Shown here: positions 35,270 to 44,618 of the stretch, one piece after another
Layout of the letters: every line of letters begins with the position of its first letter
Numbering within the stretch: the first letter of the stretch is position 1
NCBI RefSeq assembly: GCF_037039395.1
Contig: NZ_CP146242.1
Coordinates: forward strand, 930,001 to 994,000
Reading direction: 5' to 3'
DNA: 64,000 nt
Source: Agrobacterium vitis
GTDB taxonomy: Bacteria > Pseudomonadota > Alphaproteobacteria > Rhizobiales > Rhizobiaceae
The notes under the pieces: generated by a model
What the model saw: the letters and a program-made list of their open reading frames with translations, nothing else
Databases searched by the model: none
Told to the model about the DNA's origin: nothing
Program-made: the position numbers and the translations under genes

Positions 35270-35947
35270 ATGGCGAAAGTTATCCTTATCGAGGATGATG
35301 AAGATACGGCACACGATATCTGCGCTGAGCTGAAAGATTACGGATACGCCGTTGACTGGGAATCCGATGGTGCCAGGGGCCTTGAACGCGCAAGGAATGG
35401 CGGGGCTGATATCCTGATCGTTGACCGTATGCTGCCTGGTATGGATGGCCTTGCTGTGATTGATACATTGCGGCGCGAACAGGTTCGCACGCCTGTGCTT
35501 GTCATCAGCGCCCTCAGTGCCGTCAACGACCGTGTGCGCGGCCTGCGGGCCGGTGGCGACGACTATCTCACCAAGCCCTTTGCGATCCTCGAACTTGTAG
35601 CCCGCGTGGAAGCTCTCCTTCGCCGCCCCGCTGACATGTCGGCAAAAGTGCTGCGGGTTGGACCGCTTGAGCTGGATCTTCTGGAGCGCAGCGCTTGCCG
35701 CGGCGAAAGGGAGATTGAGCTTCTTCCCCGTGAATTCAAGCTGCTCGAATATATGATGCGCCATTGCGAACAGCTGCTCACACGAGGAATGCTGTTTGAG
35801 GAAGTCTGGAAATATAAATTCGTTCCCGATTCAAACCTCATCGATGTGCATATGGGTCGGCTCAGGCGAAAAATTGATCATCCGGGAGATCACCCCATGA
35901 TTTCCAATGTTCGTGGAGAAGGTTTTGTACTTCGCGCGCCCGATTGA
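35270..35947 (+). CDS. OmpR/PhoB-type response regulator
   Basis: 225 residues. Receiver: VILIEDDEDTAHDI, Asp in ILIVDRMLPGMDG, Lys in YLTKPF. Winged HTH: RGEREIELLPREFKLLEYMM, LIDVHMGRLRRKID, ISNVRGEGFVL. The expected Asp context VDRMLPGMDG is normal for the TctD/QseB-like group. Its 3' end overlaps the kinase gene by 41 bases, so they are co-translated. Divergent from mqo with 347 bases between the starts; regulation of mqo is plausible but not shown. Confidence 0.93.
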   Translation: MAKVILIEDDEDTAHDICAELKDYGYAVDWESDGARGLERARNGGADILIVDRMLPGMDGLAVIDTLRREQVRTPVLVISALSAVNDRVRGLRAGGDDYLTKPFAILELVARVEALLRRPADMSAKVLRVGPLELDLLERSACRGEREIELLPREFKLLEYMMRHCEQLLTRGMLFEEVWKYKFVPDSNLIDVHMGRLRRKIDHPGDHPMISNVRGEGFVLRAPD

Positions 35948-37313
35948 ATGGGTCCGGCAATCCCGTTTCCGCTATGTGGTGGCGCTGGTGGCGGCAATAA
36001 CGGTCACCATGGTGCTGAGCTTTTGCTTTGCTTATTTTCAAACCACTGGCCGTGAGTTGATCAATCAACTGGATGAGCTGGTTTTGCAAGAAGCAAGCGT
36101 CATCACGCAAGGTGCTCTTCTGGGGCGGATGGATGCCTATGAGGAACGCGTGCGGCAAGACCCGCGACGGGTGAAACCAACGGGTATTTTCACAGCCGAT
36201 GGTCACCGTGTGTCGGGAAATGTCCAGCATTTTCCGGCAAGCCTGGTGCTGGATATGCCGCCCAGACAGGTTTCCATTGTGCGCACCGACCAAACACCAC
36301 CGCGTCAACAGCGGGCGCGCGCGGTTGCGCGGCGCCTGCCGGATGGTAATATTCTGTTGGTTGGTTGGAGTACGGCCGATAATGAGCAGGCCGCCTCCAT
36401 GGTGGAGAGAGGTCTGCTATTTGGCTTGGTTCCGGTGCTGACGTTTGGCTTGGCGGCAGCGGTGTTTTTCGGTTTGAACGCCCATAGGCGCGTCAACGAA
36501 ATGCAAATCCGGATCGCACAGATTGTTGCGGGCGATTTGAAACAGCGCCTGCCCTACCGCAATGTGCAGGACCCGCTCGACAACCTTGCACAAATCGTCA
36601 ACGGCATGCTCGACGAAATGCAAACCTTCATCGAAGACCTCACCGCCGTCGGTGACGATATAGCCCATGATTTGAGAACACCTCTGGCCCGAGTTCGCCT
36701 CGGCCTGGAAAGGGCGCGGCGCAATGCGACCTCCGTTGAGGACATGCAGCTCGCCACGGATCGGGCGATTTCAGGAATTGACCACGCGATCTCCATTGTC
36801 ACGGCCATTTTGCGTGTTCGAGAGATTGAACAAGCGCGCCGACTTCAGGCATTTGACAAAGTGGAACTCGCGGATCTCGTTCTGGAAGTCGGGGACCTCT
36901 ACGAGCCCATTGCCGAAGAGAAGCAGTTGACACTGACGGTGAGGGCGGATGTCAATATTGTCGTTCACGGAGATCGGGATCTGATTTTCGAGGCAGTCGC
37001 CAATCTCGTTGATAACGCTATAAAATTCACGCCCGAAGGCGGCAGGATCGATGTTTGCCTTATCGTGGAAGACGAGCGAAAAGCGCTCCGCGTGAGCGAC
37101 ACCGGTCCAGGTGTGCCAGAGAGCGAGAGAAATCTGCTTATTCAGCGCTTTTACCGATCAGACCGAAGCCGCCACACAAGAGGGTTGGGGTTGGGATTAA
37201 CCTTGGTGGCGGCAATTACCAAATTGCATGGCTTCCGGTTCGACGTGCTGCCAACCAAGGGCTTCACGACGGAGATCACGTTTCCACAAAATGTACGCGA
37301 CAAGGACGAATGA
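35907..37313 (+). CDS. Membrane sensor histidine kinase
   Basis: 468 residues. Two membrane helices (YVVALVAAITVTMVLSFCFA near 25-45 and LLFGLVPVLTFGLAAAVFFG near 170-190) enclose a periplasmic sensor of about 120 residues; a HAMP segment is followed by HisKA with DDIAHDLRTPLARVR (phospho-acceptor His), N-box NLVDNAIKFTPEGG, G1 SDTGPGVP and G2 RGLGLGLTLV. All catalytic boxes are intact. Pairs with the overlapping OmpR-type regulator. Confidence 0.93.
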   Translation: MFVEKVLYFARPIEWVRQSRFRYVVALVAAITVTMVLSFCFAYFQTTGRELINQLDELVLQEASVITQGALLGRMDAYEERVRQDPRRVKPTGIFTADGHRVSGNVQHFPASLVLDMPPRQVSIVRTDQTPPRQQRARAVARRLPDGNILLVGWSTADNEQAASMVERGLLFGLVPVLTFGLAAAVFFGLNAHRRVNEMQIRIAQIVAGDLKQRLPYRNVQDPLDNLAQIVNGMLDEMQTFIEDLTAVGDDIAHDLRTPLARVRLGLERARRNATSVEDMQLATDRAISGIDHAISIVTAILRVREIEQARRLQAFDKVELADLVLEVGDLYEPIAEEKQLTLTVRADVNIVVHGDRDLIFEAVANLVDNAIKFTPEGGRIDVCLIVEDERKALRVSDTGPGVPESERNLLIQRFYRSDRSRHTRGLGLGLTLVAAITKLHGFRFDVLPTKGFTTEITFPQNVRDKDE

Positions 37314-37419
37314 CGTCGCCGTCACAAGCATGCGGTCTGGCGCAGGTAGGAGACCTGGCACAGGTGTGCGCCCGGGCGTCTCGAATGCAGCGCATTGTTG
37401 TGGCGGAGCGTAAACCCGA

Positions 37420-37818
37420 TCACACGGATCGATACTGCTCGTCCGTCACCTGCTCCAGCCAGTCGACCACCTTTCCATCCAATTGCTCCTGAATGGCGAT
37501 ATGGGTCATGGCTGTGGCGGCGGAAGCGCCGTGCCAGTGCTTTTCGCCGGGTTCGAACCAGACGACGTCACCGGGATTGATGGTTTCGATCGGGCCACCC
37601 TCGCGCTGCACGAGGCCGAGGCCGGTGGTGACGATCAGCGTCTGGCCGAGGGGATGCGTATGCCACGCAGTGCGTGCGCCGGGCTCGAATGTCACGCAGG
37701 CTGCGGCGGCGCGGCGGGCATCGTTGGGCGAAAACAACGGATCGATGCGGACCGTGCCGGAAAACCAGTCCGATGGACCTTTGGTGGAAGGTTGGGTGCC
37801 GTTTCTCTTGATGTCCAT
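37420..37818 (-). CDS. Cupin domain protein
   Basis: 132 residues from ATG 37818 ([11 protein letters not shown]). Cupin motif 1: [17 protein letters not shown]; motif 2: [18 protein letters not shown], with the metal-ligand His residues. Resembles the small quercetin-dioxygenase-like/carboxymuconolactone-associated cupins. An upstream extension of the frame lacks a ribosome site. Stands alone between the sensor kinase gene and the divergent GH105 gene. Confidence 0.88.
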   Translation of the reverse strand: MDIKRNGTQPSTKGPSDWFSGTVRIDPLFSPNDARRAAAACVTFEPGARTAWHTHPLGQTLIVTTGLGLVQREGGPIETINPGDVVWFEPGEKHWHGASAATAMTHIAIQEQLDGKVVDWLEQVTDEQYRSV

Positions 37819-38047
37819 GGGCTTGGCCCCTTTTCTTTTGAGAGATTCTGCCAAATAGATGGTGTCCACATGCCGTATGGCAATGATCATCTTTCGGCAG
37901 ATCATCCCACCCAAAAGATAAAATCAATGTCGAAAGCGTGTTCACCGCCCCCCCGAATTCCTCCTATCGTGCCTCCTGCTTGCAATCCCCTTCCGTCTAT
38001 GCTCCCTTCACGCCGACGCTGTGGAGGGCGTCGCAGGAGGAGATACC

Positions 38048-39172
38048 ATGACCATGCATCCTTTGCTGGCGCAGCCGGAGCGTTTTGTGACGCGCAACGA
38101 GGTTGTCGGGCTGATTGGCCGGTTGACGGACAATCTGATCAATATCACGGACACGACAGGGGAATTCCTGCTGCGGCTGGATGATGGGCGGGTGATCGAC
38201 ACCAAGGGCTGGGCCGGGTGGGAATGGACCCATGGCATCGGACTTTACGGCCTGTTCAAATACTGGCAGCAGACCGGCGATGCCAAGGCGATGGCTGTTA
38301 TCACCGACTGGTTTTCGGCGCGGCTTGCCGAGGGCACGCCGACCAAGAATATCAACACGGTCTGCCCGTTTCTGACGCTCGCCTGCCTCAATGAACATGC
38401 GCCCAACCCAGCCTTTGTGCCCTATCTGGAGACCTGGGCCGAGTGGGTGATGCATGAGATGCCGCGCACGCGCGAAGGCGGTTTGCAGCATATCGTCTAT
38501 AACAGCGTCAACGACCAGCAGATGTGGGACGATACATTGATGATGAGCGTCATGCCGCTCGCCAAGATCGGTCTGCTGTTGAACCGCCCGGACTATGTGG
38601 AGGAAGCGAAGTATCAGTTTTTGATCCACAGCCAATATCTCGCCGATCGCGCCTCCGGCCTGTGGTTTCATGGCTGGACCTTCGATGGCAATCATAATTT
38701 TGCCAGCGCACTCTGGGCGCGCGGCAATTCCTGGGTGACCATCGCCATTCCCGAATTTATCGATCTCCTGCAATTGCCGGAAGGGGACGCCCTACGGCGT
38801 CATCTCCTCTCGACCCTGGACCGTCAGGCCGCAGCCCTTGCCAGATATCAGGACCCTTCCGGCCTCTGGCACACGCTGGTCGATGATGAGGGCAGCTATC
38901 TGGAAGCCTCGGCCACCGCCGGTTTTGCCTATGGGCTGATGAAGGCAGTGCGCAAGCGGTATATCAGCGCGAACTATCGGCCCGTGGCGGAGCGGGCGGT
39001 GCGCGGCGTCATTGCCAATATCGACGCCAAGGGCGAATTGAACCAGGTGTCCTTCGGCACCGCCATGGGTTCGGATCTGGATTTCTATCGCAATATCAAG
39101 CTAACCTCGATGCCCTATGGGCAGGCGATGGCCATTCTCTGCCTTTCGGAATATCTGCGCAGCTATATTTGA
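38048..39172 (+). CDS. GH105/GH88 unsaturated glucuronyl/rhamnogalacturonyl hydrolase
   Basis: 374 residues, (alpha/alpha)6 barrel family acting on unsaturated oligosaccharides released by polysaccharide lyases from pectin (rhamnogalacturonan). Seen: GWAGWEWTHGIGLYGLFKYW, VNDQQMWDDTLMMSVMPLA with the catalytic Asp, HGWTFDGNHNFASALWARGN and ASATAGFAYGL. No signal peptide, so intracellular. ATG 38048 is preceded by GGAGGAGATACC. Fits a plant-associated lifestyle; no transporter or lyase is adjacent. Confidence 0.9.
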   Translation: MTMHPLLAQPERFVTRNEVVGLIGRLTDNLINITDTTGEFLLRLDDGRVIDTKGWAGWEWTHGIGLYGLFKYWQQTGDAKAMAVITDWFSARLAEGTPTKNINTVCPFLTLACLNEHAPNPAFVPYLETWAEWVMHEMPRTREGGLQHIVYNSVNDQQMWDDTLMMSVMPLAKIGLLLNRPDYVEEAKYQFLIHSQYLADRASGLWFHGWTFDGNHNFASALWARGNSWVTIAIPEFIDLLQLPEGDALRRHLLSTLDRQAAALARYQDPSGLWHTLVDDEGSYLEASATAGFAYGLMKAVRKRYISANYRPVAERAVRGVIANIDAKGELNQVSFGTAMGSDLDFYRNIKLTSMPYGQAMAILCLSEYLRSYI

Positions 39173-39292
39173 CAGACGTAGATCTAAAAGCATTCAGGAT
39201 AAGAATCCTGTCGGTTCAGAAAGTTTTCATTTGCGCGGCGCCACGCGCTTTTGCATGGTCATGACAGCAGTTCCTTACCCACGGGTCTTTTC

Positions 39293-40541
39293 ATGTCTGT
39301 CGATGCAATTGTTCTTGGCGCCGGTATCATCGGCGTGTCCACCGCTGTTCAAGCTGGCGCGGCGCGGCAAATCGGTGGTGCTGGTGGACAGACGCGGCGC
39401 GGGCGAGGAAACCTCCTACGGCAATGCCGGGCTGATCCAGCGCGAAGGCGTCGTGCCCTATGCCTTTCCGCAGGAACTGAACCTGATCCTGCGCTACGGT
39501 CTCAACAATCGGATCGATGCGCATTACCACCTGAAAGCCCTGCCGAAGCTGGCCGCCTTTCTCTCCTCCTATTGGTGGAATTCCAACCGGCCGCGCCATG
39601 AGGTCATCGCCAGGGCCTATGCGCCGCTGATCGAACATTCGATCACCGAACACAAAGAGCTGATCGAGGCATCGGGGGCCGAAGCCCTGATCCGCAAGGA
39701 CGGCTGGGTCGAGGCGTTTCGAACCCAGGCCGTACGCGACAAGGAAGTGGCGGAGGCCGAGCGGCTGGGGCGTGAATATGGCATCCAGTTTCAAACCCTG
39801 ACGGCTGCCGATCTCGCCCGCGAAGAGCCGCATCTGAGTCAGGATTTCATCGGTGGGCTGAAATGGACCGACCCCTGGTCGGTGCTTGATCCGCACGGGC
39901 TGACCAAGGCCTATCTTGCCTATTTCGAAAGCCTTGGCGGACGCTTCGTGCATGGCGATGCCATGAGCCTGAAGCAGGTGGGTGGTGGCTGGCAGGTCAC
40001 CACCGACGACGGCGTGATCGACGGCAAACAGGTCGTGGTGGCCCTCGGCCCCTGGTCGGATGAGGTGATGGCCACGCTCGGCTACCGCTTCCTGCTCGGA
40101 GTCAAGCGCGGCTACCACATGCATTATGCCAGCACTGGCAATGCGGTGCTGAACAACTGGATGATGGACAAGGAGCGCGGCTATTTCCTGGCACCCATGA
40201 CCCAGGGCATCCGGCTGACGACCGGGGCGGAATTTGCCTTTCGCGATGCGCCGAAAACGCCGGTGCAATTGGCCCGGGCCGAAAAAGTCGCCCGCACGGT
40301 GTTTCCGCTGGCCGAACGCCTCGACGCTGAGCCCTGGATGGGCGCACGGCCCTGCACGCCAGACATGATGCCGGTGATCGGCCAGGCGCCGCGCCACAAA
40401 GGGCTGTGGCTGGCGTTTGGCCATGCCCATCACGGCCTGACACTGGGGCCGGTCACGGGACGGCTGCTGGCGGAGGCGATGAACGGCGAAACGCCGTTTC
40501 TGGATATCTCGGCTTTTCGCCCGGAGCGGTTTCGGGCCTAA
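39293..40541 (+). pseudogene. D-amino-acid dehydrogenase-like FAD oxidoreductase, frameshifted
   Basis: About 415 residues of the DadA family: the start MSVDAIVLGAGIIGVSTAVQ is in one frame, the rest (LARRGKSVVLVDRR, GEETSYGNAGLIQREGV) in the next. One extra A at 39351-39352 (CAAGCTGG where CAGCTGG is expected) explains it. The rest is complete, with GLKWTDPWSVLDPHGL, VKRGYHMHYA, GARPCTPDMMPVIGQAP and FGHAHHGLTLGPVTGRL. Either a very recent pseudogene or a sequence error. Product would oxidise D-amino acids at the inner membrane. Confidence 0.88.
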
Positions 40542-40603
40542 ACGGGATTCAAGCTGGCGGCAACTGGCAAGGCGGCAAGGCCCTGCCAGAGGGAACCTTT
40601 GCT

Positions 40604-41602
40604 TCAGGGACCAGGTTTAGGAACATAAAGCGGCACGTTGAACGACAACCGCACGGCATCGGATTTGGTGGCGTTCTCGGCATGGACGGAGAACTGATAG
40701 CTCAGCGTCGCATCGATAGGACCCATGGCATAAGTGATTGAGGGGCCGAGATTAATCGCTTTGAACCGGCTGTCGGCCAGACTGACGGACCCAGCCTTGT
40801 CATCTTCGATCTGGGCCAGATAGCCACCATAGCCGCCGATTCTGATCTTGTCACTCAAGGCATAGGTCAGCTTGAAATCCAGGGCGAACAGGTCGCCTGA
40901 CCGGTAATCGGTGGTCGGATTTCGGTTATTGTAGTGATAGCCCGCCATGACGCCGAAATCGAGACCGGTAGGATCGAAGTAGTTGTAGTGTGCGCCCGCA
41001 CTCAATGTGGAATAGCCATTTTGAGTATTGATCGACCGCGAGCTATCGTAATTCGAGGTGCGTCCTGTAAAGGATACCGACGCGCCAACATTATGAAACC
41101 GGGCAAAATTATAGTTGGTCAACTGCACGACAGACATATTCCCGAGGCCGCCAGCATGGCCTTGAACCGGAATATTGTCGAAATCGGTATCGCTATAGAC
41201 AACGGGAATGATCACCTGGGTGGCAAACCGCCAGCCATCGAGATCGACAGGCCAGACGCCCATGATCCTTGAGACCGAGACCACCCCTTTCTGGTCGAGA
41301 TCGAGAACCGAATTGCGCTTGCCATTGGCGCCATGGAATTCACTGCTGGAAAAATAGGCCGTCGTGTTGGAGAAAAACAGGCCCGGAACCGGCGGCAGGG
41401 CACCGAAGGTCAGACCGGGCGCTCCCGGCCCCCAGTTCAAGGCCCCAGCTTCCGCCGCCACGGCATGGCCAGCCGCGCTAACGGCGACGGCAAGGCAGCA
41501 GAAAAGGCCTGCAGCAAGTCGACGGATGCCGGAAACAGGTCGGGCGCCCCGCCCCGTGCCTCTGGCTGCGTGTATCGATTGAATTGATGGATCTTGTTCC
41601 AT
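40604..41602 (-). CDS. SphA/MetA-pathway phenol-degradation-type outer-membrane protein
   Basis: 332 residues from ATG 41602. Signal peptide (RRLAAGLFCCLAVAVSAAG, then AVAAEAG), then an aromatic, Asn/Gly-rich beta-barrel with repeated strands (WRFATQVIIPVVYSDTDFD, YSTLSAGAHYNYFDPTGLDF, DATLSYQFSVHAENATKSD) ending in VRLSFNVPLYVPK. This is the pattern of PF13557-type proteins, probably outer-membrane channels for hydrophobic substrates. Substrate unknown. Convergent with the oxidoreductase gene. Confidence 0.82.
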   Translation of the reverse strand: MEQDPSIQSIHAARGTGRGARPVSGIRRLAAGLFCCLAVAVSAAGHAVAAEAGALNWGPGAPGLTFGALPPVPGLFFSNTTAYFSSSEFHGANGKRNSVLDLDQKGVVSVSRIMGVWPVDLDGWRFATQVIIPVVYSDTDFDNIPVQGHAGGLGNMSVVQLTNYNFARFHNVGASVSFTGRTSNYDSSRSINTQNGYSTLSAGAHYNYFDPTGLDFGVMAGYHYNNRNPTTDYRSGDLFALDFKLTYALSDKIRIGGYGGYLAQIEDDKAGSVSLADSRFKAINLGPSITYAMGPIDATLSYQFSVHAENATKSDAVRLSFNVPLYVPKPGP

Positions 41603-42309
41603 GAAACACCTTGAAAGAGTTATGGCGATGGATGCGGGCACGCCAAGACGGACGAGGACGGCAACGTCATCGCAATCCATCTGGTTTTGAGGAGAACCGA
41701 GGCCAGCATCAGGAAAACAGTCAGTTACAGACGGTTTGAAGCGTGGCAGCGGACGGGCGACCCCAAGACTTTCCGCCCTCTTTATCCCGAGACAGGTCCA
41801 TGACAGTTACCCCGGCTTCATACCCAGGGCAAAAATAAGTGGCGAAACTTGCGCAAAACTATCTAATTTAAGATTTTCTAATTCACTTTAAAGTTTATTT
41901 AAATGATAGCGCTCGCAAACGGTGTTTCTCTTTCGTCCGTGGTATCTCTCCCTTCTGGACATAATCCCTGATCTCCTCCACCGATCACGCAATGGTGAGC
42001 TGGATGGTGGCGGACTGTCATGCGCGTGAAATCGGCGGCGACGACAGTATGGTGTAGAAAGCTGGAGCTGGCACAATGCTGTGGGCTTGTTCTCGGATCG
42101 GATTTTCCGAGGACCGGTCTCTACGCTTGCGCCCAACGGGTCGCGTCTGCCGGGCCACATTGAAACCATTTTGGGGCACCGCGCAGAGCATGAAGACATA
42201 ATATCAAGTCTCGAAGATGCGTCAGAAGCTTGAGATTTTTTCGAAGGGAATACGAGGAGTCATTTTCAATTTATCATCGCAGAAGGCCCTTCATTTTCCA
42301 GAGGTTTAC
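41603..42309. other. Intergenic, about 700 bases, no gene seen
   Basis: Long gap between the outer-membrane protein gene and the divergent pyrophosphatase gene. The middle (41820-41905) is AT-rich. Possible short reading frames have no coding character or ribosome site. Promoters for both neighbours are expected here. Confidence 0.5.
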
Positions 42310-43119
42310 ATGACGCCAGAATTCACCAGACTGTTTTTGCCCTCAACTCCATCCTTTTCCGGTTCGTCGTTCTGGCGTGCAAAAACCCGGCACCGGATGG
42401 CCTGCCTGGCGCTTGGCCTGATCGGCTTTATCGCCACGACATCGCTCGCCCATGCCGATCCCGACGCGCTGTGGAAAATCGTTCATGGCAAATGTGTCGT
42501 CGCGGCCGCCCCTTGCGTCCATGTCAATACCGGCGAACATTATGCGCTGCTGAAAGACCAGCGCGGCGTGGCGCAGCATCTGCTGATCCCGACCGACAAG
42601 ATCACCGGCATCGAAAGCCCTGCCCTGCTGGATGCCAAGACGCCGAATTTCTTTGCCGATGCCTGGAACGAACGGGCCGCCGTCGATGCCAAGCTGCCGC
42701 ATCCCTTAACACGCGATGCGCTCAGCCTGGCGGTTAACGCGCAGGATGCCCGTTCCCAGAATCAGCTGCATATCCATATCGATTGCCTCAGCGCGGATGC
42801 CCATGCGGTTTTGACCAAGATGGCCAATGACATCGGCACCGACTGGGCACCCTTGCCGGCTGAGGTGGCCGGGCACCAATTCATTGCCATGAAGGTCGAG
42901 GGCGATACGCTGGCTGATTACAATCCGTTTCTGGCACTGGCGAAGACCCTGAAAGACCCGTCAACGGAGATGGCCCAGCACAATCTGGTTGTGGTTGGCG
43001 CCAATTTCGCCAGCGGCCCAGGCTTCATCATTCTCACGGATATCGCGCCTGCCGCGATCGTCGGTTTTTCTGGCGGTGAAGATGTGCAGGATCACAGCTG
43101 CCGGATCGATGCGGTCTGA
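42310..43119 (+). CDS. cdh: CDP-diacylglycerol pyrophosphatase
   Basis: 269 residues. Hydrolyses CDP-diacylglycerol to phosphatidate and CMP. Secretory/anchor helix (MACLALGLIGFIATTSLA), then Cys-containing WKIVHGKCV and CVHVNTGEHYALLKD, and the HIT-like active site NQLHIHIDCLS with conserved His pair. The family is usually 250 residues and membrane-anchored on the periplasmic side. ATG 42310 is chosen over an upstream in-frame start because it places the hydrophobic segment near the N-terminus. Confidence 0.9.
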   Translation: MTPEFTRLFLPSTPSFSGSSFWRAKTRHRMACLALGLIGFIATTSLAHADPDALWKIVHGKCVVAAAPCVHVNTGEHYALLKDQRGVAQHLLIPTDKITGIESPALLDAKTPNFFADAWNERAAVDAKLPHPLTRDALSLAVNAQDARSQNQLHIHIDCLSADAHAVLTKMANDIGTDWAPLPAEVAGHQFIAMKVEGDTLADYNPFLALAKTLKDPSTEMAQHNLVVVGANFASGPGFIILTDIAPAAIVGFSGGEDVQDHSCRIDAV

Positions 43120-43179
43120 GGGGACGTTCAATCGCCGGGGCCTACAAGTCTTGGCTGACCGCGTGTCGGAGAGCCGGGT

Positions 43180-43725
43180 CTATTTAAGCTCGGCAAGCCC
43201 GGCTGCGGCGGCCTCGACAATGGCCTCGATGCTGCGATCTATATCGACCGTCACCACACAAGGCTCACCGGTCGGGCTTTCCAGTGTCGCAAGCTGGCTT
43301 TCCAGCAGGCTGACCGGCATGAAATGCCCGGTGCGTTCACCCATGCGGCGGGTCAATAGCTCTTTCGAGCCTTCCAGATAAATGAAGGCGGTGCGGTTGC
43401 CCGTCGCCTCACGCAGCAGGTCGCGATAGCTTTTCTTCAGCGACGAGCAGGACACGATGATGGTCTGGCCTTCCTGCAAGGCAGCGGCCATTTTATCGCC
43501 GATCGCTTGCAACCAGGGCCAACGGTCTTCATCGGTCAGCGGCGTGCCCCTGGCCATTTTCTCGACATTGGCGGCGGGATGCAGGCTGTCTCCTTCCAGG
43601 AAGGGGACACCAAGCTTTTTCGCCAGGCCCTCGCCAATCGAGCTTTTGCCGCAGCCGCTGACACCCATGACGATGGTCGCCCAAGGTCTGGTAGGAACGG
43701 TGTCGGCTGTCTGATTGACGGTCAT
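43180..43725 (-). CDS. gntK: Gluconokinase
   Basis: 181 residues from ATG 43725. Phosphorylates gluconate to 6-phosphogluconate. P-loop VMGVSGCGKSSIGEGLA, substrate loop EGDSLHPAANVEKMARGTPLTDEDRWPWL, CSSLKKSYRDLLR and GHFMPVSLLESQLATLE, all diagnostic. A frame extending to 43764 has no convincing start. Isolated; rirA is next upstream on the same strand but ends in its own terminator. Confidence 0.94.
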   Translation of the reverse strand: MTVNQTADTVPTRPWATIVMGVSGCGKSSIGEGLAKKLGVPFLEGDSLHPAANVEKMARGTPLTDEDRWPWLQAIGDKMAAALQEGQTIIVSCSSLKKSYRDLLREATGNRTAFIYLEGSKELLTRRMGERTGHFMPVSLLESQLATLESPTGEPCVVTVDIDRSIEAIVEAAAAGLAELK

Positions 43726-43816
43726 GCTGATCTCTCTCCCGGCGGATACATCAATTACCTTCAAGTAGCGTATTGCCGTCTCTGGTCAACCGCTTCGTCC
43801 AAGCCTCTCCCCAAAC

Positions 43817-43845
43817 GAAAAACGCCCGGACCGGAGGTCAGGGCG
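43817..43845 (-). terminator. Intrinsic terminator after rirA
   Basis: Stem CGCCCGGACC/GGTCAGGGCG (one mismatch) with a three-base loop; on the minus strand it is followed by TTTTTCG. Placed 48 bases after the rirA stop. Confidence 0.75.
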
Positions 43846-43892
43846 CTTACATCATCACTCTTACAAACAACAGGCTCAGGCAATCAACACGC

Positions 43893-44363
43893 TCAGGCAG
43901 CCGGTGCTGCCGCCAGACGGGGCAGATCCTCGATACCCAGCAGAAAGTTGATCTGCGGGCGAGCCTTGACCAGATCGTCGATGGAATATTCCGCCAGCAC
44001 CGCGAAGAAAGCATTGAGCGCCTTGCGCAGCGCCGAATTCAGGCCGCAGCTGTCAATCAACGGGCAATCGACCTCGCCATCGTCCTCGAAGCATTCGGCC
44101 ATGGCAAAACTGTCTTCCGTGACCTTGACCACATCGAACAGGCTGATCTTTTCAGGCGCACGGCCCAGACGCACGCCACCATTGCGGCCACGCACGGTCT
44201 CCACCAGACCCGCCTTGTTGAGCGGCTGGAGGATCTTGAACAGGAACAGTTCGGAGACACCATAGGCCTTGGCAATTTCCGGGATACGGCTCAAGTGGTC
44301 CTTGTTTGCCGCGCAATACATCAGAATGCGTACCGCGTAATTGGTCTGCTTCGTCAAGCGCAT
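43893..44363 (-). CDS. rirA: Rrf2-type iron-responsive regulator RirA
   Basis: 156 residues from ATG 44363. N-terminal winged HTH MRLTKQTNYAVRILMYCA, IPEIAKAYGVSELFLFKIL and GRNGGVRLGR; then the three cysteines that bind the Fe-S cluster in AECFEDDGEVDCPLIDSCG. RirA represses iron-uptake genes in rhizobia when iron is sufficient. Length and cysteine spacing agree with the family, against IscR or NsrR. Own promoter and terminator. Confidence 0.94.
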   Translation of the reverse strand: MRLTKQTNYAVRILMYCAANKDHLSRIPEIAKAYGVSELFLFKILQPLNKAGLVETVRGRNGGVRLGRAPEKISLFDVVKVTEDSFAMAECFEDDGEVDCPLIDSCGLNSALRKALNAFFAVLAEYSIDDLVKARPQINFLLGIEDLPRLAAAPAA

Positions 44364-44553
44364 GCGCCACTCCTTAAGCTGGTCCAGCGAACCATAGCCG
44401 CTTGGCGGTCCTTGGCAAAGCGCCAATTTTGTCCGTCCATATCGGCATATATAATGGATTTTGTACTTTTGAACAATTCCAAATTAACATTTTCTGAGCG
44501 TGTTTCTCAAGAAAAGATTTTCATGCTTGGAGTGTCGATTTTGGCTTTTTATC

Positions 44554-44586
44554 ACAAAAAAAGGCGGGCCTCTGGAGACCCGCCTT
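44554..44586 (-). terminator. Intrinsic terminator after mmsA
   Basis: Stem AAGGCGGG/CCCGCCTT (44561-44568 and 44579-44586); on the minus strand it is followed by a run of T. It lies 33 bases beyond the mmsA stop. Confidence 0.85.
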
Positions 44587-44618
44587 GGTGATAATTTTTG
44601 GTGCGACGTCTTACGTCA

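Noticed and set aside
39195..39210. CAGGAT/ATCCTG hairpin after the GH105 gene
   Set aside because: Only six base pairs and no T-run; too weak to call a terminator.
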